Assembly (NCBI RefSeq): GCF_900635815.1 | Contig: NZ_LR134173.1 | Span: 3,380,001-3,444,000, forward strand | Direction of reading: 5' to 3' | Length of the DNA: 64,000 nucleotides | Origin: Legionella cherrii | GTDB taxonomy: Bacteria > Pseudomonadota > Gammaproteobacteria > Legionellales > Legionellaceae | Shown: in pieces, positions 17,250-26,737 of the stretch | Position numbering within the stretch: position 1 is the stretch's first letter | Layout of the letters: each line of letters opens with the position of its first letter | The notes under the pieces: model-generated | Told to the model about the DNA's origin: nothing | Seen by the model: only the letters and a program-made list of their open reading frames with translations | Databases searched by the model: none | Made by a program: the position numbers and the translations under genes

Positions 17250-18005
17250 TTAAGCGAGGAGATCCCTCGTCTCACTCGGGATGACGGGGGGCGGAGAAAG
17301 GGGATTTGCAGGATATTTTTTAAATCGAAGTGCAACAGGTCTTAAATAGTTTGGATAATGAGGTTTGATTAAATAATCATAGGTAGCAGCCATCGCTTTG
17401 TTTCTGCCACTGGGATAAACTTCGAAATCGTATGCCTTTTCTGTCCACAGACACATTACAGAACATTCTTCAATCAAATAATCAAGACATAGTCGAAACG
17501 CCCTTTCAGAGTCAACGTTTTCAGTAGAAAATCGACTCAGGTATCGGCTTAAAAATTCATCGATATTGGCATGAATTGCCTGACGGAATGATTCATTAAG
17601 CTCATATTCTTTTTGGACGCGCAGATGACTGCTAATGAAATTCTGACTGTTGTACCAATCATCCCAGCGCATGATCTCATAAGGGATGGTTAGCTGATTG
17701 TAAGCCATTTCATTTCGCTTTAGCCAATCATCGCCTTCTTTCACCGCAAGTTGATATAATTCATCCGCAGTTGCATGATTCATAATACCCATTGTATGAC
17801 GTTGCACACTATCATCAACAAGGATGGTACATTGTTTAAAAGAGGCATTAATCAATTTAATAACTGCCGCAAATTTTTCGCCTTCATGAATAGGTTGTCC
17901 TACACTAATGGGCATAAGGCACGAGGATTGAGGAAACAGTTTTCTTTCCTCTACTGGGTTTTCTCTAAAGGAGGCTTTCACTATCCTGTTATCAACTAAG
18001 CTCAT
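17250..18005 (-). CDS. Cyclodipeptide synthase, XYP subfamily candidate
   Basis: A 251-residue protein that fits tRNA-dependent cyclodipeptide synthases, which join two aminoacyl-tRNAs into a diketopiperazine. Ser34 in MPISVGQP matches the nucleophile (Ser37 of AlbC). Tyr176 and Glu180 in LDYLIEECSV match AlbC Tyr178/Glu182. Gln37 with Tyr197-Pro198 (VYPSGRN) fits the X-Y-P signature of the second subfamily. The ILVDDSVQRHTM strand and AVKEGDDWLKRNEM helix also fit. A strong AAGGAGG precedes the start. The last dozen residues (VIPSETRDLLA) are read from a dispersed palindromic repeat and are probably not native. No tailoring oxidase or methyltransferase is adjacent, so the product may be the bare cyclodipeptide; its amino acids cannot be read. 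Confidence 0.8.
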   Translation of the reverse strand: MSLVDNRIVKASFRENPVEERKLFPQSSCLMPISVGQPIHEGEKFAAVIKLINASFKQCTILVDDSVQRHTMGIMNHATADELYQLAVKEGDDWLKRNEMAYNQLTIPYEIMRWDDWYNSQNFISSHLRVQKEYELNESFRQAIHANIDEFLSRYLSRFSTENVDSERAFRLCLDYLIEECSVMCLWTEKAYDFEVYPSGRNKAMAATYDYLIKPHYPNYLRPVALRFKKYPANPLSPPPVIPSETRDLLA

Positions 18006-18100
18006 CGTCCTAACCTCCTTCTGTCTAAATCACCACTATTTTTGCGTAAAAAGAGATCATATTTTATTTTATTAAAATCATCCTGTCTATTAATAAATCA

Positions 18101-18129
18101 TTGACATAATAATTAATTAAGGTTTTTAT
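18101..18129 (+). promoter_or_regulatory. Candidate promoter of the OTU-like gene
   Basis: TTGACA at 18101-18106, 17 bases, then TTTTAT at 18124-18129. A perfect TATAAT at 18132-18137 lies too far from this -35 (25 bases) and would need a different one. The surrounding 160-base divergent spacer between the cyclodipeptide synthase and OTU-like genes is very AT-rich. Confidence 0.35.
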
Positions 18130-18166
18130 TATATAATGTAAGTAATAGAACCAATACGAGTGTGAA

Positions 18167-19255
18167 ATGCCTTATAGAATCAATAATCCTGGCGGTGGCG
18201 ATTGTGGATTTTTTGCGTTTGCAATTGGCGCCATAAAAGACATTCAAGATGAATACGCACTCTATGGAAAAAGCGCAACCTATGACCAGTGGATCAGAAA
18301 AGGCCTTCTTGGCGTTAGCTTGCAAGAGCTCATCGACTTTGATTTAAATCGGTTGTATGAGTCTCCTTATCATTATAAAAATGAGCTTTTGTCTACATTA
18401 CAAATGTCTTTAAGAAACATTGCCGCTGATGCTTACACGATCGATCTTTTAAATAGAATACGAACTGAAGCAGTGTCGAAAGATGAGGAAACCTTGATTG
18501 AAGGTTCACCTGTTTATCACAAATTTATGGAATTGGTACGCTTTTATTTAGGTAAGGAAAAGAATAATCTCGCTGAGATAAGTAAATTTAATGAGCTCGC
18601 TTTATCTCCCCAAGTCACGACCCTAGCAGAAAATACGGCACGATCACTGCAACCCAAGCTTACAGCGAAACCCCTTTCTGAAGCAGAAACAAATACAATA
18701 GAAAATGCCCATGTCAAAGAAGCATTATTAAAAGACGTCATGCAGGGTGATCGAGTCAATCCAGGTTCTGTTATTTTAAAAGGCGTTGAAAAGATTAAGG
18801 AACAAGGACGATGGGCAACACACGGTGATTTGAAAGAAATTGCCGTGCAACTGAATAAAAATCTCTACGTGGAAGGCCAACTTAACGGAGACCCTGATCC
18901 TCGTTTGCGTACTATAGTCTTAAATAACGAAGATAATGCGCATTGGACAACCCAAATAGAGCAATTACCTCCTAAACGTCAAGAATTAAAGAAAGAGGAA
19001 GCTCCCTCAGTAGCAAAAGAAGAGGAAGTGATTTCTGCATCCGTAAGCAAACCAATTAATGCAGAAAAAGCAGACGGTTATCAGCAGCATGTAAATGATT
19101 TGATTCATGCTGTATCAACCCAAGGCTTGTTTTCTCAAGTTAAAAATAAGATTAATGTTGAGGATATTGACACAGCTGAAGCATTAAAAGGCGAATCGGA
19201 TGAAGATTTTGCGAAACGCTTGCAAGAAGCGGAATACAGACGTGCTTTTAAATAA
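18167..19255 (+). CDS. OTU-like cysteine protease candidate with ubiquitin-binding-like tail
   Basis: A 362-residue protein beginning almost directly with GGGDCGFFAFA. Asp12-Cys13 followed by Gly-Phe-Phe recalls the OTU deubiquitinase motif D-G-D-C-L-F. A His259-Trp260 pair in NNEDNAHWTTQIEQ, after a predicted beta-strand, fits the OTU catalytic His. The region between is mostly helical. The extreme C-terminus, SDEDFAKRLQEAEYRR (residues 344-359), resembles the MIU (inverted ubiquitin-interacting motif) pattern of acidic residues, Ala, Leu and Glu seen in Rabex-5. Legionella is known to secrete OTU-type deubiquitinases through Dot/Icm. An effector role is inference, and the overall similarity is only motif-level. 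Confidence 0.6.
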   Translation: MPYRINNPGGGDCGFFAFAIGAIKDIQDEYALYGKSATYDQWIRKGLLGVSLQELIDFDLNRLYESPYHYKNELLSTLQMSLRNIAADAYTIDLLNRIRTEAVSKDEETLIEGSPVYHKFMELVRFYLGKEKNNLAEISKFNELALSPQVTTLAENTARSLQPKLTAKPLSEAETNTIENAHVKEALLKDVMQGDRVNPGSVILKGVEKIKEQGRWATHGDLKEIAVQLNKNLYVEGQLNGDPDPRLRTIVLNNEDNAHWTTQIEQLPPKRQELKKEEAPSVAKEEEVISASVSKPINAEKADGYQQHVNDLIHAVSTQGLFSQVKNKINVEDIDTAEALKGESDEDFAKRLQEAEYRRAFK

Positions 19256-19405
19256 AAAACTAAGATAGAAAAATGAAAGTATTCGGGGAAAAACGGCTCT
19301 TTACTTTTTAAACTAATTCACAGCATCTCCGTGGTCCACTGGCTGTACCTTAACTCTTTATAATGCTATAAAAATCTTAAGGAGTCTAAATTTAGGTACT
19401 TACTA

Positions 19406-19901
19406 ATGAGCACCATTCATCGCTTTATCGAAGCCCAACAAGGCCAAAATTCATCGGCCTCATTCGAACAAGCTTATAATGAACTCAAAGCAGGCGGCAA
19501 ACAAAGCCATTGGATATGGTATGTCTTCCCTCAGCTCAAACAACTTGGATTCAGTTCAACAGCCCAATATTTCGGGATTGTTGATTTCAATGAGGCCTGT
19601 GCCTATTTACAAAAACGGGGAGCTTTTTCAAAATTATCTCAAAGTCACCCAATTAGTAGAGCAACAACTAAAAAGCAAGATTCCTGTTTTGACCCTTATG
19701 AATGGAGAAATTGATACTCAGAAGCTGGTCTCAAGTCTCACCTTATTTCGTGCTGCGGCTTCATTTCTTTTGCATCAAGGAGATACTTCTCAGGATTTTG
19801 CCGCACTGGTAAAGTGCTGTGATCAGATTCTTGCAGAGACTTCGAAACAAGGTTATTTTCCCTGTACGAGAACCCTTGAAGCGTTGACTTCAAAAAAATG
19901 A
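19406..19901 (+). pseudogene. DUF1810 family protein, frameshifted
   Basis: A DUF1810 protein split across two frames. The first frame gives HRFIEAQQGQNSSASFEQAY and SHWIWYVFPQLKQLGFSSTA, classic family blocks, as far as EACAYLQ. The +1 frame then continues NGELFQNYLKVTQLVEQQL to the end. Removing one A from the five-A run near 19612-19616 would restore one continuous reading frame of about 164 residues, the usual family length. Either a one-base insertion inactivated the gene or the base is a homopolymer sequencing error. DUF1810 proteins are small, cytoplasmic and of unknown function. Confidence 0.8.
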
Positions 19902-19976
19902 ATGCATTAATGTTTTCTCTTGTTTAAAGCAGTGTATGATTGCTTTCATGACAATAAAGTGAATATTGGAAAAAAA

Positions 19977-21260
19977 ATGAGAAAGCTTGTCTGTGTATTT
20001 TTTCTCTGCTTCTATCAAATGGCAAATGCAGATAACCTCACTACAGTAGAAAAACATATCGCTCAGTACATTACTGCCAATTCCCAAAAGCAACTTTCAT
20101 TATTGGAACAATTAGTGAATAGAAACAGTGGGACTACCCACATTGAGGGGGTTCAGCGGGTAGGAAACATGGTACGCAAACAATTAGATCAACTTGGATT
20201 TAAGACTTATTGGGTCAATGAACCACCTGCACAGCATCGCGCAGGCTCTTTGGTTGCTGAACACTATGGAAATAAAGGCAAAAAACTGCTTTTAATTGGA
20301 CATCTTGATACGGTGTTTCCTGAAAATAGCCCGTTTCAACATTTTGAACAGAAAGGAGATGTTGCAACTGGACCAGGAGTCATTGATGATAAAGGTGGAG
20401 TAGTTGTCATCCTTTATGCCCTAAAAGCGCTGCAAGAAGCAAAAGCGCTTGAGAATGCAAATATCACGGTTATCTTAACCGGTGATGAAGAAGACTCCGG
20501 GAAACCCATCTCGATTTCCAGAAAACCTTTAATCGACGCTGCAAAAAAGTCCGATATTGCCTTGGATTTTGAATGGGCGATTACCCCAGATACGGCAACC
20601 GTTGCTCGTAGAGGAATAACACACTGGACATTGGAGGCTCATGGCAATGAAGCACACTCGTCAGAAATTTTTCAAAAAAAAGCAGGTTATGGTGCTGTTT
20701 TTGAGTTAGCACGAATCTTAAATACGATGCGTACCCAGCTGAGTAGAGAACGCTTTTTATCATTTAGCCCCGGCCTTATTTTAGGGGGCACAACGACGAA
20801 CAATAAAAATAATTTTCAGGGGGACGCCTTTGGCAAAGGAAATGTAATCGCAAAAATTGCTTTAGCAAATGGGGACTTACGCTTTATCTCTGAAGATCAA
20901 AAGAACGATGCAGAGAAAAGAATAACCGATATTGTTGCCGATCATCTGCCTGGAACTACAGCCTCCATTAAGTTTCAAGATGGGATTCCCAGCATGCCAC
21001 CTACTGCTGCTAATGAAGCTTTATTAAGACAATACAGCCAAGTGAGTGAAGATTTAGGGCAAGGGATGATACTTCCTCTTGATCCAGGAACACGAGGTGC
21101 AGGTGATATTTCACACATTTCATCCCTGGTGGATGGTGCATTAGCAGGTTTAGGCCCTGTAGGTACCGGAGCACATTCTGCCGAAGAAACTTTAAACATT
21201 CCTTCTCTTACCACACAAACTCAACGCGCCGCTTTATTGCTTTATCGGTTAAGCAATTAA
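19977..21260 (+). CDS. M20 family metallopeptidase, carboxypeptidase G2-like, exported
   Basis: A 427-residue M20 zinc peptidase similar to glutamate carboxypeptidase (CPG2). It starts with a signal peptide (KLVCVFFLCFYQMANA), so it acts in the periplasm or outside. Zinc-ligand blocks are LLIGHLDTVFP, GPGVIDDKGGVV (bridging Asp), and ILTGDEEDSG with catalytic and ligand Glu; the late His ligand lies in GTGAHSAEETLN. The dimerisation domain occupies roughly residues 200-320. A TTG start 19 codons upstream would spoil the signal peptide, so the ATG is chosen. It would release C-terminal glutamate or similar residues from peptides or folates. Confidence 0.88.
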   Translation: MRKLVCVFFLCFYQMANADNLTTVEKHIAQYITANSQKQLSLLEQLVNRNSGTTHIEGVQRVGNMVRKQLDQLGFKTYWVNEPPAQHRAGSLVAEHYGNKGKKLLLIGHLDTVFPENSPFQHFEQKGDVATGPGVIDDKGGVVVILYALKALQEAKALENANITVILTGDEEDSGKPISISRKPLIDAAKKSDIALDFEWAITPDTATVARRGITHWTLEAHGNEAHSSEIFQKKAGYGAVFELARILNTMRTQLSRERFLSFSPGLILGGTTTNNKNNFQGDAFGKGNVIAKIALANGDLRFISEDQKNDAEKRITDIVADHLPGTTASIKFQDGIPSMPPTAANEALLRQYSQVSEDLGQGMILPLDPGTRGAGDISHISSLVDGALAGLGPVGTGAHSAEETLNIPSLTTQTQRAALLLYRLSN

Positions 21261-21345
21261 TTAAAATGAAGTCATCTTGTCAAGCCCTAAAATGATTCCT
21301 GATGATATATACTTATAAAAATAACACTCCCTCTTGGAGTACTTT

Positions 21346-21993
21346 ATGAAATCAAAGATAGAAGAAGAAAAAGAGGCTGCAAAACAACGGTACCAAGAAC
21401 TGTTAGAGGCATTGGCTGTGACGAATAGAGCACACCAAAACGTGTTATTTGAAATTCGACCCAATCAGACTTTTTTTGAGGAAATGTATGATAAGGGTAA
21501 GGTGACTCCGCTCCATGTTGATTTTGTATCTAAAAACTCAGGCGCCAAATTTACCATAGAGAATAAATTTTATCCGAATAGCTGGGTCATTAAAATACCA
21601 GATAATGCAACCAAGGAAGAAAAAGAATGTATCAGGGATATAACTCTTGAAGTCATTGCTCATCCTAAAAATGCGGCTCCAGGTTATCAACCTAAAATGA
21701 TAGCGTTTTTTCCTGATAATACTCCAGAAGAAGAAATTGTTGATTTTGTTAAAGCAGCTAAAGAAAAAGGAATAGAAGTTAATCTATTTATTGGAAAAAA
21801 AGAAGAATATGACAAAATCCAAGAGGTTCATGAAAAAAAGACAAAAGAGATTATTGCATCAGAAAACTTGGATAGACTTCCAGGTTGGGATGGTTTTGTA
21901 AAATCCGTTCAGCGAAGTGAGGGAGGAAGAAAAGGTGAAGAATTTCTCAGCAAGTTTAACTCGGAACATACTAGCTCCTTAACTCATAATTAA
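21346..21993 (+). CDS. Hypothetical charged protein
   Basis: A 215-residue hydrophilic protein without a family I recognise. It opens with a helical Glu/Lys-rich segment (KSKIEEEKEAAKQRYQELLE), has a mixed alpha/beta middle (VDFVSKNSGAKFTIENKF, WVIKIPDNATKEEKE) and a disordered Ser/Thr-rich tail. GGAG eight bases before the ATG supports this start over a TTG four codons earlier. The alternating strand-helix pattern around AFFPDNTPEEEIVDFVKAAK recalls small Rossmann-like folds. Legionella-specific and possibly an effector; there is no direct evidence. Confidence 0.6.
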   Translation: MKSKIEEEKEAAKQRYQELLEALAVTNRAHQNVLFEIRPNQTFFEEMYDKGKVTPLHVDFVSKNSGAKFTIENKFYPNSWVIKIPDNATKEEKECIRDITLEVIAHPKNAAPGYQPKMIAFFPDNTPEEEIVDFVKAAKEKGIEVNLFIGKKEEYDKIQEVHEKKTKEIIASENLDRLPGWDGFVKSVQRSEGGRKGEEFLSKFNSEHTSSLTHN

Positions 21994-22178
21994 AATTTAT
22001 TTTTTTTATTCCTTCAATTTTAGCAATGGTTGCTTACAGAAACGTTATAATATTATTAAGAGGCTCCCTTTAATTTAGTAATGGCTCTCCACCAAAGGAA
22101 AACAAGCGATTTAATTTGTTTCAAGTTATAGCTATTTAAATCAAGGGATTTTATTAAACATTCAAGAATATAATTTTT

Positions 22179-23669
<1,491 letters not shown>

Positions 23670-23689
23670 AAAATAATGAACCCTGTGGC

Positions 23690-23768
23690 CTGGCTGAAGC
23701 GCAGCGGAACCCGGGGTTTCTGGATTAAACCTCTAAACCCTGTTCTACTGCGCTTCACCCAGGTTACG
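23690..23768. repeat. Imperfect palindromic intergenic element
   Basis: CCTGGCTGAAGCGCAGCGGA on the left arm is matched by the reverse complement of CTGCGCTTCACCCAGG on the right, forming a long imperfect hairpin between convergent genes. Similar AGCCTGG/CCCAGG-containing spacers occur near 33800, 38050 and 46485. It may act as a bidirectional terminator. Confidence 0.5.
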
Positions 23769-23778
23769 AATAAACAAC

Positions 23779-24306
23779 TTAAATTACTTTCTGATACAAA
23801 ACCTCTTTTAATAAAGCTCCGCCCTCATAAAACTCTTCTAATTTAGTTGCGCTTGTGGCTTCAAAACCTAAAGCATCATAAAATTTACGTGCTTGAATAT
23901 TGTCTTCAAATACCCATAAAAGTATCTTTTTATATCCTTGATTCGCAAGTTCAGAAATTGCAGCCGTACATAATTTAGTGCCCAATCCTATTCGCCAATA
24001 GTCTGGGTGCAAATAAATCGCACTGATTTCTCCCATGGTGTTGTCTGCTCTAAAATCACGAAAAGGACAAATACTTGCAAAGCCTATGAGTTGATTGTTT
24101 ATTTCCATGACTAATATTTTAACATCCTGTTTTATCAAATCATGCCATTGTTGAGTTCGCTCTTTTAAGGATAAGTTTTGTAATATAATTTCTGGGATAA
24201 AATCTCGATACATCTTTTGCCAGGAGGAGATATGAATCTGTGCTATCGCTTCAGCATCCTCTAATGTAGCGGTTCTGATATTAGGCGTTGAATAATTTTT
24301 AATCAT
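23779..24306 (-). CDS. GNAT family N-acetyltransferase
   Basis: A 175-residue GNAT acetyltransferase. It has the N-terminal NIRTATLEDAEAIAQIHISS, the strand-4 GEISAIYLHPDYW segment and the acetyl-CoA-binding motif RIGLGTKLCTAA (R/Q-x-x-G-x-G/A). The late WVFEDNIQARKFYDALGF completes the fold. The substrate cannot be predicted. It converges with selO across a palindromic spacer. Confidence 0.88.
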   Translation of the reverse strand: MIKNYSTPNIRTATLEDAEAIAQIHISSWQKMYRDFIPEIILQNLSLKERTQQWHDLIKQDVKILVMEINNQLIGFASICPFRDFRADNTMGEISAIYLHPDYWRIGLGTKLCTAAISELANQGYKKILLWVFEDNIQARKFYDALGFEATSATKLEEFYEGGALLKEVLYQKVI

Positions 24307-24440
24307 AATAAAAAGCCTTCAAGACGCAATTAATTTTTAGTAGCCAAAAATTATTCACGTTTTTAAATTCAATATTTAAGTAATGTATTGGTAATATGCT
24401 ATGTTAGAATAGAAAAATTGTCACTAAAAAGGATTTATCC

Positions 24441-24941
24441 ATGAAGAAAAACAAACAAAAAGAACAAATGATCATGGGGGCTTTGCTCTTATTTATTGCG
24501 TCCATAGCTACTGCAGATACTGTAACGAGTGATATTGCTAACACCGATGGAACTGCAATAGGAACAGTGGTTTTTGAAGACAGTCAATACGGTTTGCTGA
24601 TTAAACCTCAATTGACTGGACTTCCCGCAGGCACTCATGGTTTTCACATCCATCAACATCCTGACTGTGGAGATCATGCTAAAAATGCTGGCGCCCATTT
24701 AGACCCATCGAACACCAATAAACATCTTGGCCCATATGGCGAGGGGCATTTAGGTGATTTGCCAGTGTTAATTGTTGATAATAATGGAACAGCTAATACA
24801 CCCACATTGGCACCGCGTTTAAAAACCAAAGATATTAAGGGACATGCCATTATGGTCCATGCAGGTGGGGATAACTATAGTGATAATCCTCCCTTGGGTG
24901 GCGGTGGCGATCGTATTGCTTGTGGAAAAATTGCAGGCTAA
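24441..24941 (+). CDS. sodC: Cu/Zn superoxide dismutase, periplasmic
   Basis: A 166-residue bacterial Cu/Zn superoxide dismutase that converts superoxide to peroxide and oxygen. A signal peptide covers about residues 1-25 (GALLLFIASIATADT). Copper ligands lie in GTHGFHIHQHPDCG and HAIMVHAGGDNYSD, zinc ligands in NAGAHLDPS and HLGPYGEGHLGDLP, and the disulfide Cys pair in PDCG and RIACGKIAG. This periplasmic enzyme protects intracellular bacteria from the host respiratory burst. It stands alone with a hairpin about 30 bases after the stop. Confidence 0.95.
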   Translation: MKKNKQKEQMIMGALLLFIASIATADTVTSDIANTDGTAIGTVVFEDSQYGLLIKPQLTGLPAGTHGFHIHQHPDCGDHAKNAGAHLDPSNTNKHLGPYGEGHLGDLPVLIVDNNGTANTPTLAPRLKTKDIKGHAIMVHAGGDNYSDNPPLGGGGDRIACGKIAG

Positions 24942-24971
24942 AAACTGAAGCGAAGCGTTTAGATAAGTGCC

Positions 24972-24999
24972 TGTCATTCCCGCCCGCGCGGGAATGACA
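24972..24999 (+). terminator. Hairpin after sodC
   Basis: A 12-base perfect stem (TGTCATTCCCGC with GCGGGAATGACA) and a four-base loop. There is no U-tract, so it could be a repetitive palindrome serving as a transcript end rather than a classical terminator. The core ATTCCCGC..GCGGGAAT is common in dispersed bacterial repeats. Confidence 0.55.
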
Positions 25000-25192
25000 C
25001 AATAAATAATGGGTCCTTTATCCTATATAAAGACCGATAAATGACTCAAAAAAATGATATTCAGTACTTGCGTCATCCACATGATTCCCATCTCATCTAA
25101 AAGCCAACTAATTTTTAAAACAAAGTATTTTCTTTTTTTTTATTACTTGGCATCATACGCCCCTCAAAAATAATAAAGAGGGATAAAGTATC

Positions 25193-25666
25193 ATGGCTGG
25201 TTTTTTTTCAAAGTGGAATGAATATTCTAGTCTAAGAAATAAATATGCTGAATTAATTCCTATTCCAAATCCATCCTATTTTAAACCGATTCATCATCTT
25301 GATGAATTTACTGACCTTCTTGTTCGCCCAATCCATTGTCCTATCTGGTTAGGAGTGAACGCCTTATTGTTCTTTTTGAAAAGTTTTATTTACTTGGCAG
25401 CGACTATGCTATTAGTTATACCTGCTTTGTTATTGGCAATTTTTGCTCCGAGAGAGAAGATGAGCGCCAATGCATGTTCTTCATTTAAATCGTGTTTAGC
25501 ACAAACATTTGTTGATGCAGCCATGGGGATTATCGCAACCTGTGCAGCGATTGCTTCTCTTATTTTTAATCCTATCTATCTTCTTACCCGATGTCTGGGT
25601 ACCGTTGTTGAACATCTCAATGATGTAACCGAAGGATGTTGCAATTTACAGATTGCCCGATTTTGA
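25193..25666 (+). CDS. Small membrane protein of unknown function
   Basis: A 157-residue protein with hydrophobic segments at about residues 55-84 (LGVNALLFFLKSFIYLAATM and following) and 106-132 (VDAAMGIIATCAAIASLIFN). Both ends are soluble and there is no signal peptide. This two-hairpin layout is common in Legionella proteins of unknown function, some of which are effectors inserted in host membranes. That comparison is inference. GAGGG lies 11 bases before the ATG. Confidence 0.6.
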   Translation: MAGFFSKWNEYSSLRNKYAELIPIPNPSYFKPIHHLDEFTDLLVRPIHCPIWLGVNALLFFLKSFIYLAATMLLVIPALLLAIFAPREKMSANACSSFKSCLAQTFVDAAMGIIATCAAIASLIFNPIYLLTRCLGTVVEHLNDVTEGCCNLQIARF

Positions 25667-25786
25667 TTTCTTGTAGGCTGAGATAGGGGTGAAGATCTTA
25701 ATTTGCGATTAAACACCCTAATCCGACTTGGCGGGCACCTTCTCCCTATGGGGGGAAGGGATTCACTCCAAACCCTCACTTTCATT

Positions 25787-26233
25787 TTAAGGGGATTGAC
25801 TGTATCTCCCAATTAATTCAGTCTGCTCTATAATATGATTTTGCATGGCTGTTTCTATCTCTTTTTTCGTCGCATGCTCACCTAAATTTAAAAAGGTATC
25901 TAAAGCATACAGCTTGAAAAAATAACGATGAGTACCACTTGGTGGACAAGGCCCACCATAGCCTGTTTTTCCCCAACTATTTCGTGCACTAATTGTTTGT
26001 GATGGAATGCCAGCTCCTGTTTTAAGTTCATGACATTCAGCAGGTAGATTAAATAAAATCCAATGGACCCATAGTCCCATTGGGGCATCAGGATCATCCA
26101 TAATCAAAACAAAAGATTGGGTATTCTTTGGTGCATCATTCCACACTAATGGAGGTGAATGATTGACGCCATTACAGGTATATTCTTGAGGAATAAGGGC
26201 ATTATGGGTAAATGCAGGACTCTCAAGTATCAT
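25787..26233 (-). CDS. YbhB/YbcL family (Raf kinase inhibitor-like) protein
   Basis: A 148-residue PEBP-fold protein. It has HNALIPQEYTCNGVNHSPPL, then FVLIMDDPDAPMGLWVHWIL (the DPDxP ligand-site motif), then GKTGYGGPCPPSGTHRYFFK (the GxHR motif) and LYALDTFLNL. These are hallmark blocks of bacterial YbhB/YbcL proteins. Eleven further codons upstream are open, but AAGGAG lies eight bases before the chosen ATG. Cytoplasmic; the ligand is unknown. Confidence 0.92.
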   Translation of the reverse strand: MILESPAFTHNALIPQEYTCNGVNHSPPLVWNDAPKNTQSFVLIMDDPDAPMGLWVHWILFNLPAECHELKTGAGIPSQTISARNSWGKTGYGGPCPPSGTHRYFFKLYALDTFLNLGEHATKKEIETAMQNHIIEQTELIGRYSQSP

Positions 26234-26317
26234 AGCACACTCCTTATGCGAAAGCTTTATTTGCAATTTAGACTAATTTTGCTCAAAAATACAGGGAGGA
26301 AATTTTGTCCTCCTGAA

Positions 26318-26629
26318 TTAAAATTTTAATTTCCCACTCAAAATCTGCCAGAGCATGACAAAATCGCCCATTAAACTGTATAGAGGATAATGAAATGTTG
26401 CCGGTTTATTTTTTTCATAGACATAATGTCCAATCCAAGCAAATCCATAGCCTGTCACTAGCATCAGAATAAGCCATAGCCAATACCAGGAAATAAGAAA
26501 AAAAAGGAAACACAAGCAGGCCAAAGAAGTTCCAATAACATGCAAACGTCGGCACATCATTGTTTTATGTTCATTGAGATAAAAAGGATAGAACTCATTA
26601 AAATTCACAAATTTCTTTTCGTTCATCAC
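26318..26629 (-). CDS. DUF962/Mpo1-like membrane protein
   Basis: A 103-residue protein of the DUF962 (yeast Mpo1/YGL010w-like) family. The N-terminal FNEFYPFYLNEHKTMMCRRLHVIGT block carries the conserved His pair. Two membrane segments follow (LACLCFLFFLISWYWLWLIL and a GYGFAWIGHYVYEKNKPATF block). In yeast, Mpo1 is a dioxygenase in fatty-acid alpha-oxidation; bacterial members are uncharacterised. The conserved H-x-x-x-x-N/H pattern and the length agree with bacterial homologues. Confidence 0.82.
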   Translation of the reverse strand: MMNEKKFVNFNEFYPFYLNEHKTMMCRRLHVIGTSLACLCFLFFLISWYWLWLILMLVTGYGFAWIGHYVYEKNKPATFHYPLYSLMGDFVMLWQILSGKLKF

Positions 26630-26737
26630 CGTATATAAAATAACCCTAATTTTATAAAGTATAGTTTAAAATCTCATTCCGATGTTATGATTAAATAAAG
26701 ATGCTTTTTTATTCATCAACGTGGCGCATTGCAAATA

